Below are positions 55,220 through 64,000 of a stretch of 64,000 nt of DNA, piece after piece. This stretch comes from Mycolicibacillus koreensis (GTDB lineage Bacteria; Actinomycetota; Actinomycetes; Mycobacteriales; Mycobacteriaceae): positions 1 to 64,000 of the forward strand of contig NZ_NCXO01000007.1 in assembly GCF_002104795.1 (NCBI RefSeq), in the 5' to 3' direction. Position 1 is the first letter of the stretch; each line of letters opens with the position of its first letter. The notes under the pieces are model-generated. The model worked only from the letters and a program-made list of their open reading frames with translations. It was not told where the DNA came from and searched no databases. The position numbers and the translations under genes were made by a program.

Positions 55220-56074
55220 TCACAGCAACGTCAACTGCCCGGGGGCCGGCCCGGCCGGCGCGATCAACTCGGGGCCATTGTTGGCGACGTTGTTGACCAG
55301 GGTCGACACCTCCCGCACCGCGATGTCGTCCACCGCCGGCGCACCGGTGAGCAGGGCGGGATCGGCCGGGCGGTCCGGGTCGAGCCAGCGGTCCCAGTCG
55401 GCCGCGGCGATCGGCAGCGGCATCCTGTCGTGCACCTCGGCGGCCGCCCCGACCGCGGCGGTGGTGATCAGGGTGCAGCTCAGCAGCGCGGTGGCGCCCG
55501 CGGCGGGTTTCCACACCGTCCACACCCCGGCGATCAGCAGCGGCCGGCCGTCGACACGGTGGAAGTAGAACGGGGTCTTGGCGGCCCGGGTGGCGCGGCC
55601 GTGCACCACCGTAGGCGCCTCGGCACGCCACTCGTACCAGCCGTCCATCGGCACCAGGCAGCGCCGCGACGCGGCGCTGGCCCGAAACGCCGGCGAGGTG
55701 GTGACGGTCTCGGCGCGGGCGTTGATCAGCAACCGCGTCGACTCCGGTGTGCCGTCGGGGCGGGCCTTGGCCCACGGCGGCACCAGGCCCCACCGCATCC
55801 GCCGCAACCGGCGGGTGATGACCCGGTCACCATCGAGGTCGCCATCCAGGTGGCCATCGAGGTCGCCATCGAGGTCGCCATCGCGGTGAGCGGCGGTGAG
55901 GGTGGCGATCGCGGTGGTGGGCGCCACGTTGTAGTTGGCGGCAGAGTTGGCGGCGCCACCGTCGGCGGTGGGGTCGTCGGGGCGGCGGGGCGTGTCCGGG
56001 TCGATCTCGTTGATCGCCCCGAGCGTTTCGGCCAGCAACGCCGGATCGGTGGTCACCGCGAATCGTCCGCACAC
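55220..56074 (-). CDS. SRAP domain protein (HMCES/YedK type)
   Basis: 284 residues. Start GTG 56074 places Cys at position 2 (MCGRF), which must become the N-terminal residue to form the DNA abasic-site crosslink. Other SRAP motifs: [37 protein letters not shown], and a HDRMP near the C-terminus. It shields abasic sites in single-stranded DNA. A four-residue repeat (DGDL/DGHL) at residues 65-83 is inserted in a loop and is not typical. The frame extends upstream to 56083. Confidence 0.9.
   Translation of the reverse strand: MCGRFAVTTDPALLAETLGAINEIDPDTPRRPDDPTADGGAANSAANYNVAPTTAIATLTAAHRDGDLDGDLDGHLDGDLDGDRVITRRLRRMRWGLVPPWAKARPDGTPESTRLLINARAETVTTSPAFRASAASRRCLVPMDGWYEWRAEAPTVVHGRATRAAKTPFYFHRVDGRPLLIAGVWTVWKPAAGATALLSCTLITTAAVGAAAEVHDRMPLPIAAADWDRWLDPDRPADPALLTGAPAVDDIAVREVSTLVNNVANNGPELIAPAGPAPGQLTLL
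55826..55882. repeat. 12-bp tandem repeat inside the SRAP gene
   Basis: About five copies of a unit close to gtcgccatcgag, in frame, adding Leu-Asp-Gly-Asp repeats to the protein. Confidence 0.85.
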
Positions 56075-56130
56075 ACCGTCCATGGTGGCAGAGCCTGCCC
56101 GCCCGGTGCCGGCTCAGCGGTGCGGCAGGG

Positions 56131-56136
56131 CAGGAT
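56131..56136 (+). promoter_or_regulatory. -10-like element, leaderless aroA
   Basis: CAGGAT, six bases, then GTG 56143. First base departs from TANNNT. Confidence 0.4.
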
Positions 56137-56142
56137 GGAGCG

Positions 56143-57429
56143 GTGACCTTCTGGACGGCGCCGACGGCGGCGGGCCCGGTACACGCCACGGTGCGGGTGC
56201 CCGGGTCGAAATCGCAGACCAACCGGGCACTGCTGCTGGCGGCGCTCGGTGCGGCCGGCGGTGGCACCGCCACCCTGAGCGGCGCGCTGCGCAGCCGCGA
56301 CACCGACCTGATGATCGCCGCACTGAGCACCCTGGGGCTGCACGTCGACGGCGTCGACACGCAGCTGCGGGTGCACGGCGCCATCGCGCCCCCGCCGGCC
56401 GCGACGATCGACTGCGGGCTGGCCGGAACGGTGCTGCGGTTCGTCCCGCCGCTGGCCGCGCTCGGCGAGGCGGCGGTCACCTTCGACGGCGACGCCGCGG
56501 CCCGGGTGCGACCGATCACTCCGCTGCTGGCGGCCCTCGGTGAGCTCGGGGTCACCATCGACGGGGACGCGCTGCCGTTCGTGATCCGCGGCCGCGGCGG
56601 GGTCCCCGGCGGCACCGTGCGCATCGACGCCTCGGCGTCCTCCCAGTTCCTCTCCGGGCTGCTGCTGTCGGGCGCGGCGTTCCGCGATGGGCTGACCGTG
56701 GTGCACACCGGGGCGAGTGTGCCGTCGGCGCCGCACGTGGCGATGACGGTGAGGATGCTGCGCGCCGCCGGGGTCGACATCGACGACACCCAACCGCACC
56801 GGTGGCGGGTGGAGCCGGGCCCGGTCACCGCCTGCGACTGGGTGATCGAACCGGACCTGTCCAACGCGGTGCCGTTCCTGGCGGCCGCGGTGGTCACCGG
56901 CGGCACCGTCCGGCTGGCCGGCTGGCCGGCCGACAGCGTGCAGCCCGCCGAACGGATCGTGGAGCTGCTGCGGCTGATCGGCGCGGAGGTGACCGGAAGC
57001 GACGAGTATCTGCAGGTGCGCGGCGTCGGCGACTACGACGGGTTCGACGTCGATTTGCACGAGGTCGGTGAGCTCACCCCCGCGGTGGCCGCACTGGCCG
57101 CGCTGGCCCGGCCCGGCTCGACATCACGGCTGAGCGGGGTGGCGCATCTGCGCGGTCATGAGACCGACCGGCTGGCCGCCCTGGCCGCGGAGCTGACCCG
57201 CCTCGGCGGGCGGTGCCAGGAGACCGACGACGGGCTGGTGATCACCGCGACCGCGTTGCACCCGGGTGTCTGGCGCGCCTACGCCGACCACCGGATGGCC
57301 ACCGCCGGGGCCATTGTGGGGCTGCGCACCGCCGGGGTCGAGGTCGATGACATCGCCACCACCGCCAAGACGCTGCCCGGCTTCGAGCTGCTCTGGGCAC
57401 AGATGCTCGCCGGTGGCGAACCCCGGTGA
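56143..57429 (+). CDS. aroA: EPSP synthase AroA
   Basis: 428 residues: [11 protein letters not shown] (substrate-binding), [30 protein letters not shown], and a C-terminal [14 protein letters not shown]. Transfers enolpyruvyl from PEP to shikimate-3-phosphate. Start GTG 56143. Overlaps rsgA by four bases. Confidence 0.95.
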   Translation: MTFWTAPTAAGPVHATVRVPGSKSQTNRALLLAALGAAGGGTATLSGALRSRDTDLMIAALSTLGLHVDGVDTQLRVHGAIAPPPAATIDCGLAGTVLRFVPPLAALGEAAVTFDGDAAARVRPITPLLAALGELGVTIDGDALPFVIRGRGGVPGGTVRIDASASSQFLSGLLLSGAAFRDGLTVVHTGASVPSAPHVAMTVRMLRAAGVDIDDTQPHRWRVEPGPVTACDWVIEPDLSNAVPFLAAAVVTGGTVRLAGWPADSVQPAERIVELLRLIGAEVTGSDEYLQVRGVGDYDGFDVDLHEVGELTPAVAALAALARPGSTSRLSGVAHLRGHETDRLAALAAELTRLGGRCQETDDGLVITATALHPGVWRAYADHRMATAGAIVGLRTAGVEVDDIATTAKTLPGFELLWAQMLAGGEPR

Positions 57430-58412
57430 GACCCGGCGACTTCGACGAGTCCGACGTCAAGGTCCGCTCCGGGCGCGGCTCACGCCCGCGCACCAAGATC
57501 CGTCCCGACCACTCCGACGCCCGCAGCGCGATGGTGACCGCCGTGGACCGGGGGCGCTGGACGTGCGCGCTCGGCGGGGACCCTGCGCGCACCCTGACCG
57601 CGATGCGGGCCCGCGAACTGGGCCGCACCCCGATCGTGGTCGGCGACCTCGTCGACGTCGTCGGTGATCTCTCCGGGCGCCCGGACACCCTGGCGCGCAT
57701 CGTGCGGCGCGGCCCGCGGCGCACCCTGCTGCGGCGCACCGCCGACGACACCGACCCGACCGAGCGGGTGGTGGTGGCCAACGCCGAGCAGCTGCTGATC
57801 GTGGTGGCGGTGGCCGATCCGCCGCCGCGCAGCGGACTGGTCGACCGGGCGTTGATCGCGGCCTACGCCGGCGGGCTGACCCCGATCCTGTGTCTGACCA
57901 AAACCGATCTGGCGTCCCCGGCACCGGTGGCGGCCCCGTTCGCCGACCTGCAGTTGCAGATCGTGACCACCGGCCGCGACGACCCGGTCGACGCGGTCGC
58001 CGCGCTGCTGGCCGGCACCACCACGGTGCTGCTGGGTCACTCCGGGGTCGGCAAATCCACGCTGGTCAACCGGCTGGTACCGGAGGCCGGCCTGCGCACC
58101 GGAGCGGTGTCGGGCATCGGCAAGGGCCGGCACACCTCGACCGCGTCGGTGGCGTTGCCGCTGCGCGACGGCGGCTGGGTGATCGACACCCCCGGGATCC
58201 GCTCGTTCGGATTGGCCCACATCGAGCCCGACGATGTGCTGCTGGCGTTCTCCGACCTGGCGGCGACGATCGGGCACTGCCCGCGCGGCTGCGGACACCT
58301 CGGCCCGCCGTCGGACCCCGACTGCGCGCTCGATGCGCTCGACGGCCCGGCGACGCGCCGCGTCGAGGCGGCCCGCCGGCTGCTCACCGTGCTCGGTGAG
58401 CAGCAACCGTAG
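57426..58412 (+). CDS. rsgA: Ribosome-dependent GTPase RsgA
   Basis: 328 residues with the circularly permuted GTPase order: G4 TKTD (158-161) before G1 GHSGVGKS (204-211) and G3 DTPG. N-terminal OB-like domain; C-terminal zinc knuckle [16 protein letters not shown]. Late 30S maturation factor. GTG start within the aroA stop (GTGA). Confidence 0.93.
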   Translation: MRPGDFDESDVKVRSGRGSRPRTKIRPDHSDARSAMVTAVDRGRWTCALGGDPARTLTAMRARELGRTPIVVGDLVDVVGDLSGRPDTLARIVRRGPRRTLLRRTADDTDPTERVVVANAEQLLIVVAVADPPPRSGLVDRALIAAYAGGLTPILCLTKTDLASPAPVAAPFADLQLQIVTTGRDDPVDAVAALLAGTTTVLLGHSGVGKSTLVNRLVPEAGLRTGAVSGIGKGRHTSTASVALPLRDGGWVIDTPGIRSFGLAHIEPDDVLLAFSDLAATIGHCPRGCGHLGPPSDPDCALDALDGPATRRVEAARRLLTVLGEQQP

Positions 58413-58441
58413 CCGGCGCGGACGGACTCTCGCGACGAGGC

Positions 58442-59704
58442 TCAGGCCACCAGGTCGTCGAACTCGACGCGCACCGCGCGGCGCCGGTCACGCACCGCGG
58501 CGATCGCGCTCTTGAGACCGCGACGCCGGCCCGGACCGCGGTAGGCGAAGCCGGGGCCCAGGTCGCTGAACATCTTCTCGCTGCGGGTCTCGGGCGCGTT
58601 GTCGACGGTGGCCCGCAGGTAGCGGTTCGGCAGCGACAGTTTCGCGATCGTGCGCCAGGTGCGCGCGTACTGCACCAGGAACGGCCCCGTGGTGTAGGGC
58701 AGGTCGTACTTGTCGCACAGGGCGCGCACCCGCACCGAGACCTCGGCGAGCCGGTTGCTCGGCAGATCCGGGTAGAGGTGGTGTTCGATCTGGTGGCAGA
58801 GGTTGCCGGAGAAGAACCGCATCGCCGGGCCGGCGTCGATGTTGGCGCTGCCGAGCATCTGACGCAGGTACCACTGCCCCTGGCTCTCGTTGGCCATGTC
58901 GTCCTTGGTGAACTTCTCCGCCCCGTCGGGGAAGTGCCCGCAGAAGATGATCGCGTTGGACCACAGGTTGCGGATCACGTTGGCGACCGCGTTGGCGGTG
59001 AGCACCGAGCGGAACGTCGCCCCCGGCGACAGCGCGGTCAGCGCCGGGAACGCCAGGTAGTCCTTGAGCACCTGCCGGCCGGCCTTGGCGAGGAATTCGC
59101 GCAGCCGCACCCAGGTGGCCCGGCGGTCGTCGCGGCCCTTGAAGATCTTGCCGATCTCCAGGTGCTGCAGGCCCACACCCCACTCGAAGCCGATCGCCAG
59201 GATCGTGTTGAACAGCACGTTGAACAGGTTGAACCGCTGCCAGCGCTGGTCGCGGGTGACGCGCAGCATGCCGAAGCCCACGTCGTCGTCCATGCCCATG
59301 ATGTTGGTGTACTTGTGGTGCTGGAAATTGTGGGTGAACTTCCAGTGCTTGGACGCGCCGGTCATGTCCCACTCCCAGCTCGAGGAGTGGATCTCCGGGT
59401 CGTTCATCCAGTCCCACTGGCCGTGCATGACGTTGTGGCCGATCTCCATGTTCTCGATGATCTTGGCCGCCCCCAGCGTGGCGGTGCCGGCCCACCAGGC
59501 CGACCGCTTCGCGCTGGCGGCCAGCAGCACCCGGCCGCTGACCTCCAGGATGCGCTGGGCGGCGATGGTGCGCCGGATGTAGCGTGCGTCGCGCTCCCCC
59601 AGGGAGTCTTCGACGTCGCGCCGAATCGCGTCGAGTTCGACGCCGAGGTTGTCCACGTCCGCCTCGGTCAGATGCGCGAACGCGGGAATGTCGGTGATCG
59701 CCAT
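58442..59704 (-). CDS. desA3: Stearoyl-CoA delta-9 desaturase DesA3
   Basis: 420 residues. Three His boxes: HNVMH (90-94), HNFQHH (125-130) and HQIEHH near 305. Membrane di-iron acyl desaturase making oleoyl-CoA. Good SD (GAGGAGG) upstream of ATG 59704. Its partner reductase is encoded just upstream on the same strand, and a 20-bp palindrome lies at its promoter. Confidence 0.95.
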   Translation of the reverse strand: MAITDIPAFAHLTEADVDNLGVELDAIRRDVEDSLGERDARYIRRTIAAQRILEVSGRVLLAASAKRSAWWAGTATLGAAKIIENMEIGHNVMHGQWDWMNDPEIHSSSWEWDMTGASKHWKFTHNFQHHKYTNIMGMDDDVGFGMLRVTRDQRWQRFNLFNVLFNTILAIGFEWGVGLQHLEIGKIFKGRDDRRATWVRLREFLAKAGRQVLKDYLAFPALTALSPGATFRSVLTANAVANVIRNLWSNAIIFCGHFPDGAEKFTKDDMANESQGQWYLRQMLGSANIDAGPAMRFFSGNLCHQIEHHLYPDLPSNRLAEVSVRVRALCDKYDLPYTTGPFLVQYARTWRTIAKLSLPNRYLRATVDNAPETRSEKMFSDLGPGFAYRGPGRRRGLKSAIAAVRDRRRAVRVEFDDLVA

Positions 59705-59740
59705 CGCAAAACCCCTCCTCTCGGATACCTACGGTAGCGT

Positions 59741-59760
59741 AACCTACGTTGCCGTAGGTT
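59741..59760. promoter_or_regulatory. Operator-like palindrome upstream of desA3
   Basis: AACCTACGTTGCCGTAGGTT: arms AACCTACG and CGTAGGTT around four bases. A further half-site (CCTACGGTA) lies at 59728-59736. Nearly the same sequence as at 60982. Confidence 0.8.
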
Positions 59761-59789
59761 ACTAGTGGGTAGCGGTGAAATATCCCGGA

Positions 59790-60977
59790 TCAGACATCCA
59801 GGACACAGTCGCCCGAGGCCGCGGAGACGCAGGTCTGGATCCGCGCGCCCGGGTCGTGTTCGACGCCGGTGCGCAGGTCACGGACGTGCCCGTCGAGCAG
59901 CCCCACCACGCACGACTGACAGATCCCCATCCGGCAGCCGAACGGCATCTGCACCCCGGCGGCCTCACCGGCGTCCATCAGCGAGGTGGCCGCGTCGACC
60001 TCCACGCTTTTGTCACTGCGGGCGAACGTGACGCGCCCGCCCACCCCGGCCGGCGCGGCCCGCGACACCGCGAACCGCTCCAGGTGCAGCGCCTCGGGGA
60101 TCCCGGCGTCGGCCCAGAGTCGCTCGGCGGCGTCCAGCATCGCCTCCGGGCCGCACGCCCAGGTCTGCCGCGCCCGCCAATCGGGCACCACGGCGTCCAG
60201 GACCTCGCGACCCTGGGCAGCGCTCAGGTCCAGCCGGCCGGAGCGCGACGTCTCGCGCACCGTGAGCCGGTACTGCGGGTGGTCCTCGGCCAGGGCGGCC
60301 AACTCCGCACCGAACATCATCTCGGCCGCGCTGCGCGCCGAATGCAGGTGCACCACGTCGGTGGTGCGGTGGTCGGCGGTCTCGGCGGCGGTGGCCAGCC
60401 GCTCGCGGCGCACCAGGGTGCGCAGCATCGACATCACCGGGGTGATGCCGGATCCGGCGGTGAGGAACAGCAGCGCCGGCGGCGGCGGGTCGGGCAGGAT
60501 GAAGTTGCCCTGCGGCGCGGCCAACCGCACGATCGTGCCGGGGGTGACCCCGCCGACCAGGTGGCTGGACAAAAAGCCCTCGCGCATGGCCTTGACGCCG
60601 ATGGTGATGCGGCGCGCCCCGGCCACCGGCGCCGAGGTCAGCGAATAGGACCGCCACCGCCAGCGCCCGTCGATGAGCAACCCGATGCCGATGTACTGGC
60701 CGGGCTGGTAGTCGAAACTGAACCCCCACCCGGGTTTGATCACCAGCGTGGCCGAATCCTCGGTCTCCCGGCGTACCTCGAGCACCTTGCCGCGCAATTC
60801 GCGCGCCGACCACAGCGGGTTGGCCAACTGCAGGTAGTCGTCCGGCAGCAGCGGCGTGGTGATCCGGGCGGCCAGCGACCGCACCGCATTCCACCCGGGG
60901 TGACGCTCGGCGCCGGCCACAGTGGGGCGCACGGTGTCGGCGACCTTGGCATTGACCTTGATGTATTTCTTCGCCAT
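59790..60977 (-). CDS. DesA3 partner oxidoreductase (Rv3230c type)
   Basis: About 395 residues: FAD domain (RWRSYSLTS), NAD(P) domain ([13 protein letters not shown]) and a C-terminal plant-type 2Fe-2S ferredoxin domain (CRMGICQSC...C). Known in M. tuberculosis to pass electrons from NADPH to DesA3. ATG 60977 is five bases from the second palindrome, leaving no space for an SD, so translation may be leaderless or nearly so. Confidence 0.93.
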   Translation of the reverse strand: MAKKYIKVNAKVADTVRPTVAGAERHPGWNAVRSLAARITTPLLPDDYLQLANPLWSARELRGKVLEVRRETEDSATLVIKPGWGFSFDYQPGQYIGIGLLIDGRWRWRSYSLTSAPVAGARRITIGVKAMREGFLSSHLVGGVTPGTIVRLAAPQGNFILPDPPPPALLFLTAGSGITPVMSMLRTLVRRERLATAAETADHRTTDVVHLHSARSAAEMMFGAELAALAEDHPQYRLTVRETSRSGRLDLSAAQGREVLDAVVPDWRARQTWACGPEAMLDAAERLWADAGIPEALHLERFAVSRAAPAGVGGRVTFARSDKSVEVDAATSLMDAGEAAGVQMPFGCRMGICQSCVVGLLDGHVRDLRTGVEHDPGARIQTCVSAASGDCVLDV

Positions 60978-60981
60978 CAAG

Positions 60982-61001
60982 AACCTACGGTACCGTAGGT
61001 T
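60982..61001. promoter_or_regulatory. Perfect 20-bp operator palindrome upstream of the desaturase reductase
   Basis: AACCTACGGTACCGTAGGTT is fully self-complementary. It overlaps the likely -10/transcription start region of the reductase gene. Confidence 0.85.
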
Positions 61002-61052
61002 ACGGCTAGGTGGCCAGTCCCCGTTTCCGGATCCGCTCTGCGGCCCCGGCCG

Positions 61053-61556
61053 TCACAGCAACTCCAGCAGGAACGGCAGTTCCTGGGTGGCATACCAGGC
61101 CAGGTCGTGGTCCTCGGCGTCGCCGACGGTGAGTTCGGCGTCCTCGTCGCCGAGATCGGCGGCGTCGATCGCGGAGATCGCCGCGGTCACCGCGGGCTCG
61201 GCGTCGGCGATGTCGACGTAGGCGGCGACCACATCGGTCAACCGCACCGGCGCGCCCAGGCGCACCACCGCGTCGTCGAGGTCGGGGCGCGCCCGCACGT
61301 CGTCGGCGTCGGCGACCAGCACCGCCCGACGGGTCGGCAGCCCCGCTGCGGCATCCCCCGCTGCCGCGAGCAACCGCAGCGAGGCCCGCGCCGCTTCGCG
61401 CAGCGCGACCTCGGCGAGGTCCTCGTCGCCGCCGCTGGCGTAGGCCTCCCGCAGCGCCGGGGTCACCGCGAAGGCCGTGCCGTTGACCGCGTGCAGCACG
61501 CCGTCGGCGACCAGGTCGGCCAGCATGGCCAGGGTCACCGGGATGTAGACGCGCAT
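61053..61556 (-). CDS. DUF6912-like hypothetical protein (Rv3231c type)
   Basis: 167 residues, beginning MRVYIPVTLAMLADL, acidic and Ala-rich, ending WYATQELPFLLELL. Actinobacterial family of unknown function. ATG 61556 with TAGGGT six bases before. Confidence 0.8.
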   Translation of the reverse strand: MRVYIPVTLAMLADLVADGVLHAVNGTAFAVTPALREAYASGGDEDLAEVALREAARASLRLLAAAGDAAAGLPTRRAVLVADADDVRARPDLDDAVVRLGAPVRLTDVVAAYVDIADAEPAVTAAISAIDAADLGDEDAELTVGDAEDHDLAWYATQELPFLLELL

Positions 61557-61562
61557 CCGCCG

Positions 61563-61568
61563 ACCCTA
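61563..61568 (-). promoter_or_regulatory. -10 element of a leaderless promoter
   Basis: TAGGGT (- strand), six bases, then ATG 61556. Confidence 0.55.
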
Positions 61569-62396
61569 ATCCTCGGCGGCGGCGGCCAGCAGCGCTGCGG
61601 CGCGGTCGTCGACGTAGGTGTAGAGGTCACGCGGGGGCCGCACGTAATGGGCGTCGGCGGGCTCATCGGGCAGGGTCACCGCGGGCTGGGCGACGTCGTG
61701 GTAGTCCACCGTCGACAGCAGGTGGGCCATCATGTTGATCCGGGCGTTGCGTTTGATCTCCGACTCCACCACGTACCACGGGCTGACGGTGGTGTCGGTG
61801 TGCGCCATCATCTGGTCACGGGCGCGCGAGTAGTCGGTCCAGTGGTTCACCGACTCCACGTCCATCGGTGAGATTTTCCAGCGTTTCACCGGATCGTCGC
61901 GGCGGTCGGCGAAGCGACTCAGTTGCTCACGCTGAGAGACCGAGAACCAGTACTTGCGCACCAGGATTCCGTCTTCGATGAGCATCTGCTCGAACACCGG
62001 CGTCTGCCGCAGAAACAGTGCGTGCTCGTCGTCGGTGCAAAACCCCATCACCTTCTCCACCCCGGCGCGGTTGTACCAGGACCGGTCGAACAGCACGATC
62101 TCCCCGGCAGCCGGCAGGTGCGCGACGTAACGCTGGTAGTACCACTGGGTACGCTCGCGCTCGGTGGGCACCGGCAGGGCCACCACCTGGGTGATACGCG
62201 GGTTGAGATGGTCGGTGATGCGCTTGATCGCCCCGCCCTTGCCCGCGGCGTCACGGCCTTCGAACAGCACCACGATGCGCGCACCGGTTGCCCGCACCCA
62301 CTCCTGAAGTTGAACGAATTCGGTTTGCAGGCGGCGTAATTCGGACTTGTAGAGCTTCTTGGGCAGCTTCTTGGTCACGGGCTTCGTCGGAGTCAC
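61566..62396 (-). CDS. ppk2: Polyphosphate kinase 2
   Basis: 276 residues: Walker A GRDAAGKGG (47-55), DRSWYNRAGVEKVMGF (lid/Walker B region), ISPMDVES. PPK2 transfers phosphate between polyphosphate and nucleotides. GTG 62396 overlaps the acyltransferase stop (GTGA). The 3' end nearly abuts the -10 of the next gene. Confidence 0.93.
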   Translation of the reverse strand: MTPTKPVTKKLPKKLYKSELRRLQTEFVQLQEWVRATGARIVVLFEGRDAAGKGGAIKRITDHLNPRITQVVALPVPTERERTQWYYQRYVAHLPAAGEIVLFDRSWYNRAGVEKVMGFCTDDEHALFLRQTPVFEQMLIEDGILVRKYWFSVSQREQLSRFADRRDDPVKRWKISPMDVESVNHWTDYSRARDQMMAHTDTTVSPWYVVESEIKRNARINMMAHLLSTVDYHDVAQPAVTLPDEPADAHYVRPPRDLYTYVDDRAAALLAAAAED

Positions 62397-63802
62397 CGAG
62401 CCGCCTCCAGGAGTTCGTCGAGAGATTCGCGCAGCAGCAACGGCATCATGTCGACGTCGCGCATCGCCTCGCGGTCGGCGTTGATGCCGAAATACAGGGT
62501 GCCGTTGTAGGAGGTGACCCCGATGCCGAGCACCTGGTTGTGCAACAGGGGCGGCACGGCGTAGGTCTCCAGCAGTTTGGTGCCGGCCACATACATCTGG
62601 GTCTGCGGTCCCGGCACGTTGGTCATCAACAGGTTGAACACCCGCGCGGAATAGGTGGTGGCCACTCGAATACCCATGGCGTGCAGGGTCGACGGAGCGA
62701 ATCCGGAGAGTGTCAAGATGGTGCGCGCGGCCACCGGGCGCGCCGCGGGGGCGTAGGTCTCGGTGACGTGGGCGATCTGGGAGAGCCGCACCACGGCGTT
62801 GCCCTCCCCCACCGGCAGATCGACCAGATACGGGGCCACCTCGCTGATCGCCTGACCGGGACCCGACGGACCGAACTCGTCGTCGGGGTAGACCGACAGC
62901 GGGGCCATCGCGCGCACCGTGGCCGTCGAGGGCACCGGCTCGCCGCGGGAGAGCAGCCAGTTGCGCAACGCCCCGGCAACCACGGCCAGCACCACGTCGT
63001 GGACGTGGCAGTCGTAGCGGGCGTGCACGGTGCGGAAATCGGCGAGTCCGGCGCTGGCCACCGTGAACCGGCGGTGCCGGGAGACGGTGGTGTTCAGCGG
63101 GCTGCTCGGTGCGGTGCCGCGCAGCAGGGTGCGGGCGGTGTTGACCGCGCCGCGGCCGATGTCGGCCAGGTACCCGGCGTTGGTGGCCACCCCGGTCACC
63201 GCCGAACGAAGCGCCGCGACCGACGCCACCGGCCGGGCCACCCAGTCACCGAGCGCTCCGACGAGCAGATCCGACGTGCTGGGTTCGCGGCCGGGGATCC
63301 AGATGTCCTCGCCGAACTCCGGTGGCCGCTGGCTGCGGTCGACGATGACGTGGCCGATCTCCAGCGCCCGCATCCCGTTGACCAGCGCCTGGTGGCTGCG
63401 GGTGTAGATGGCGATCCTGTTGCCCGACAGGCCTTCGACCAGGTACATCTCCCACAGCGGCCGGGCGCTGTCCAACGGACGGGCCGCCAACCGGGCGATC
63501 AGTTCGTGCAGCTGCTCATCGCTGCCCGGCGACGGCAGCGCCGAGCGCCGCACGTGATAGGTGATGTCGAAGTCCCGGTCGTCGATCCAGACCGGCCGGG
63601 CCAGTTGCAGGGTGACCTCGCGCACCTTCTGCCGGTACCGCGGCACCTGCGGAAGGCGCTCCTCGACGGTGGCCAACAGGGTTTCGTAGCTCAGCCCCGC
63701 GCGCGGCCGGCGCAGGATCAGCAACGTGCCCACATACATCGGGGTGGTGGTGTTCTCCAACCGGTAGAACGCCGCGTCGGACGCGGACAACCGGGTCACC
63801 AT
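62393..63802 (-). CDS. WS/DGAT family acyltransferase with altered HHxxxDG motif
   Basis: About 469 residues, full length. Wax synthase/diacylglycerol acyltransferase layout with SASDAAFYRLE, PLWEMYLVEGL, and the C-terminal NVPGP and GVTSYNGTLYFGINAD. At the active site the sequence reads SHQALVNG: relative to HHxxxDG the second His is Gln and the Asp is Asn. ATG 63802 has a GGGAGG SD. M. tuberculosis has this locus split (Rv3233c/Rv3234c, from memory). Confidence 0.85.
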   Translation of the reverse strand: MVTRLSASDAAFYRLENTTTPMYVGTLLILRRPRAGLSYETLLATVEERLPQVPRYRQKVREVTLQLARPVWIDDRDFDITYHVRRSALPSPGSDEQLHELIARLAARPLDSARPLWEMYLVEGLSGNRIAIYTRSHQALVNGMRALEIGHVIVDRSQRPPEFGEDIWIPGREPSTSDLLVGALGDWVARPVASVAALRSAVTGVATNAGYLADIGRGAVNTARTLLRGTAPSSPLNTTVSRHRRFTVASAGLADFRTVHARYDCHVHDVVLAVVAGALRNWLLSRGEPVPSTATVRAMAPLSVYPDDEFGPSGPGQAISEVAPYLVDLPVGEGNAVVRLSQIAHVTETYAPAARPVAARTILTLSGFAPSTLHAMGIRVATTYSARVFNLLMTNVPGPQTQMYVAGTKLLETYAVPPLLHNQVLGIGVTSYNGTLYFGINADREAMRDVDMMPLLLRESLDELLEAAR

Positions 63803-63984
63803 GCGCGACTCGCCCTCCCTGCAGGCTCGGCCCGGCACGGGCCGGAGAACTCACCTCGCCACCGTAACCGCACCGGTTGGCACACCACAGCACCGGCACA
63901 CCGGAACCGCCGCGCTGTGCGATGATGAGGCCACGGTGTCAGCGCTCCCCCGCCGCCGGCCGCATCGATCCCGGGGAGCCGACC

Positions 63985-64000
63985 ATGAACGACAGCACCC
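63985..64000 (+). CDS. Start of a gene cut by the window edge
   Basis: ATG 63985 preceded by CGGGGAG gives MNDST before the edge. Only five codons are visible, so product and even reality are uncertain. Confidence 0.35.

Overview
The window is high-GC actinobacterial DNA and almost certainly comes from a mycobacterium (family Mycobacteriaceae). It carries an Mce transport operon, WhiB1 and WhiB7, mycoredoxin, AdnAB, SigH/RshA, DesA3 with its reductase, and a WS/DGAT acyltransferase. From about 11.8 kb to the right end the gene order follows the M. tuberculosis Rv3193c-Rv3234c region as I remember it. The species cannot be fixed from the sequence alone.

Layout. (1) 1-11.7 kb, all on the + strand: the end of mceA, then mceB-F with 4-base overlaps or near-abutting joins, two Mce-associated membrane proteins, an MPT64/RsiV-like secreted protein, two small proteins, two MpaB-type (DUF2236) putative oxygenases and a tandem double-TetR regulator of the Mce3R type. 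This block looks less GC-rich than the rest. It ends at a palindromic terminator facing the 3' end of an initiator tRNA-Met gene. (2) 11.9-31.4 kb: a UPF0182 membrane protein, a Lon-like PDZ protease, a metalloprotease-like / E1-like / ABC1-kinase trio, whiB7 with an upstream ORF and attenuator, then uvrD2, mrx1, nudC, a K+ channel and the adnBA helicase-nuclease. (3) 31.4-45 kb: lipV, an alkyltransferase-like protein, moeZ, a DUF3152 protein, a TetR regulator, rhlE, a ParA-like ATPase, gpm2-entC and an acetyltransferase. (4) 45-48.7 kb: a complete ectABCD ectoine/hydroxyectoine operon on the - strand, overlapping a core membrane-protein gene. (5) 49-58.4 kb: a lipid-kinase-like gene, whiB1, pdtaS, a biotinyl protein, a 24-codon gene for ribosomal protein bL37, rshA-sigH, ybaK, an SDR, a SRAP protein and aroA-rsgA. 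(6) 58.4-64 kb: desA3 and its reductase, each with a 20-bp palindrome at its promoter, then a DUF6912-like gene, ppk2 and a WS/DGAT gene with an altered active-site motif.

How the parts fit together. The left block is a lipid or sterol import module with its own regulator and oxidative enzymes. The rest is mainly housekeeping: DNA repair, redox and antibiotic stress control (whiB7, sigH/rshA, mrx1), cofactor and aromatic biosynthesis, and lipid desaturation and storage. The ectoine operon is the main accessory insertion in the right-hand part. Many genes start directly at a TANNNT-N6-RTG arrangement, which fits leaderless transcription. I saw no transposase, integrase, phage gene, rRNA gene or CRISPR array.
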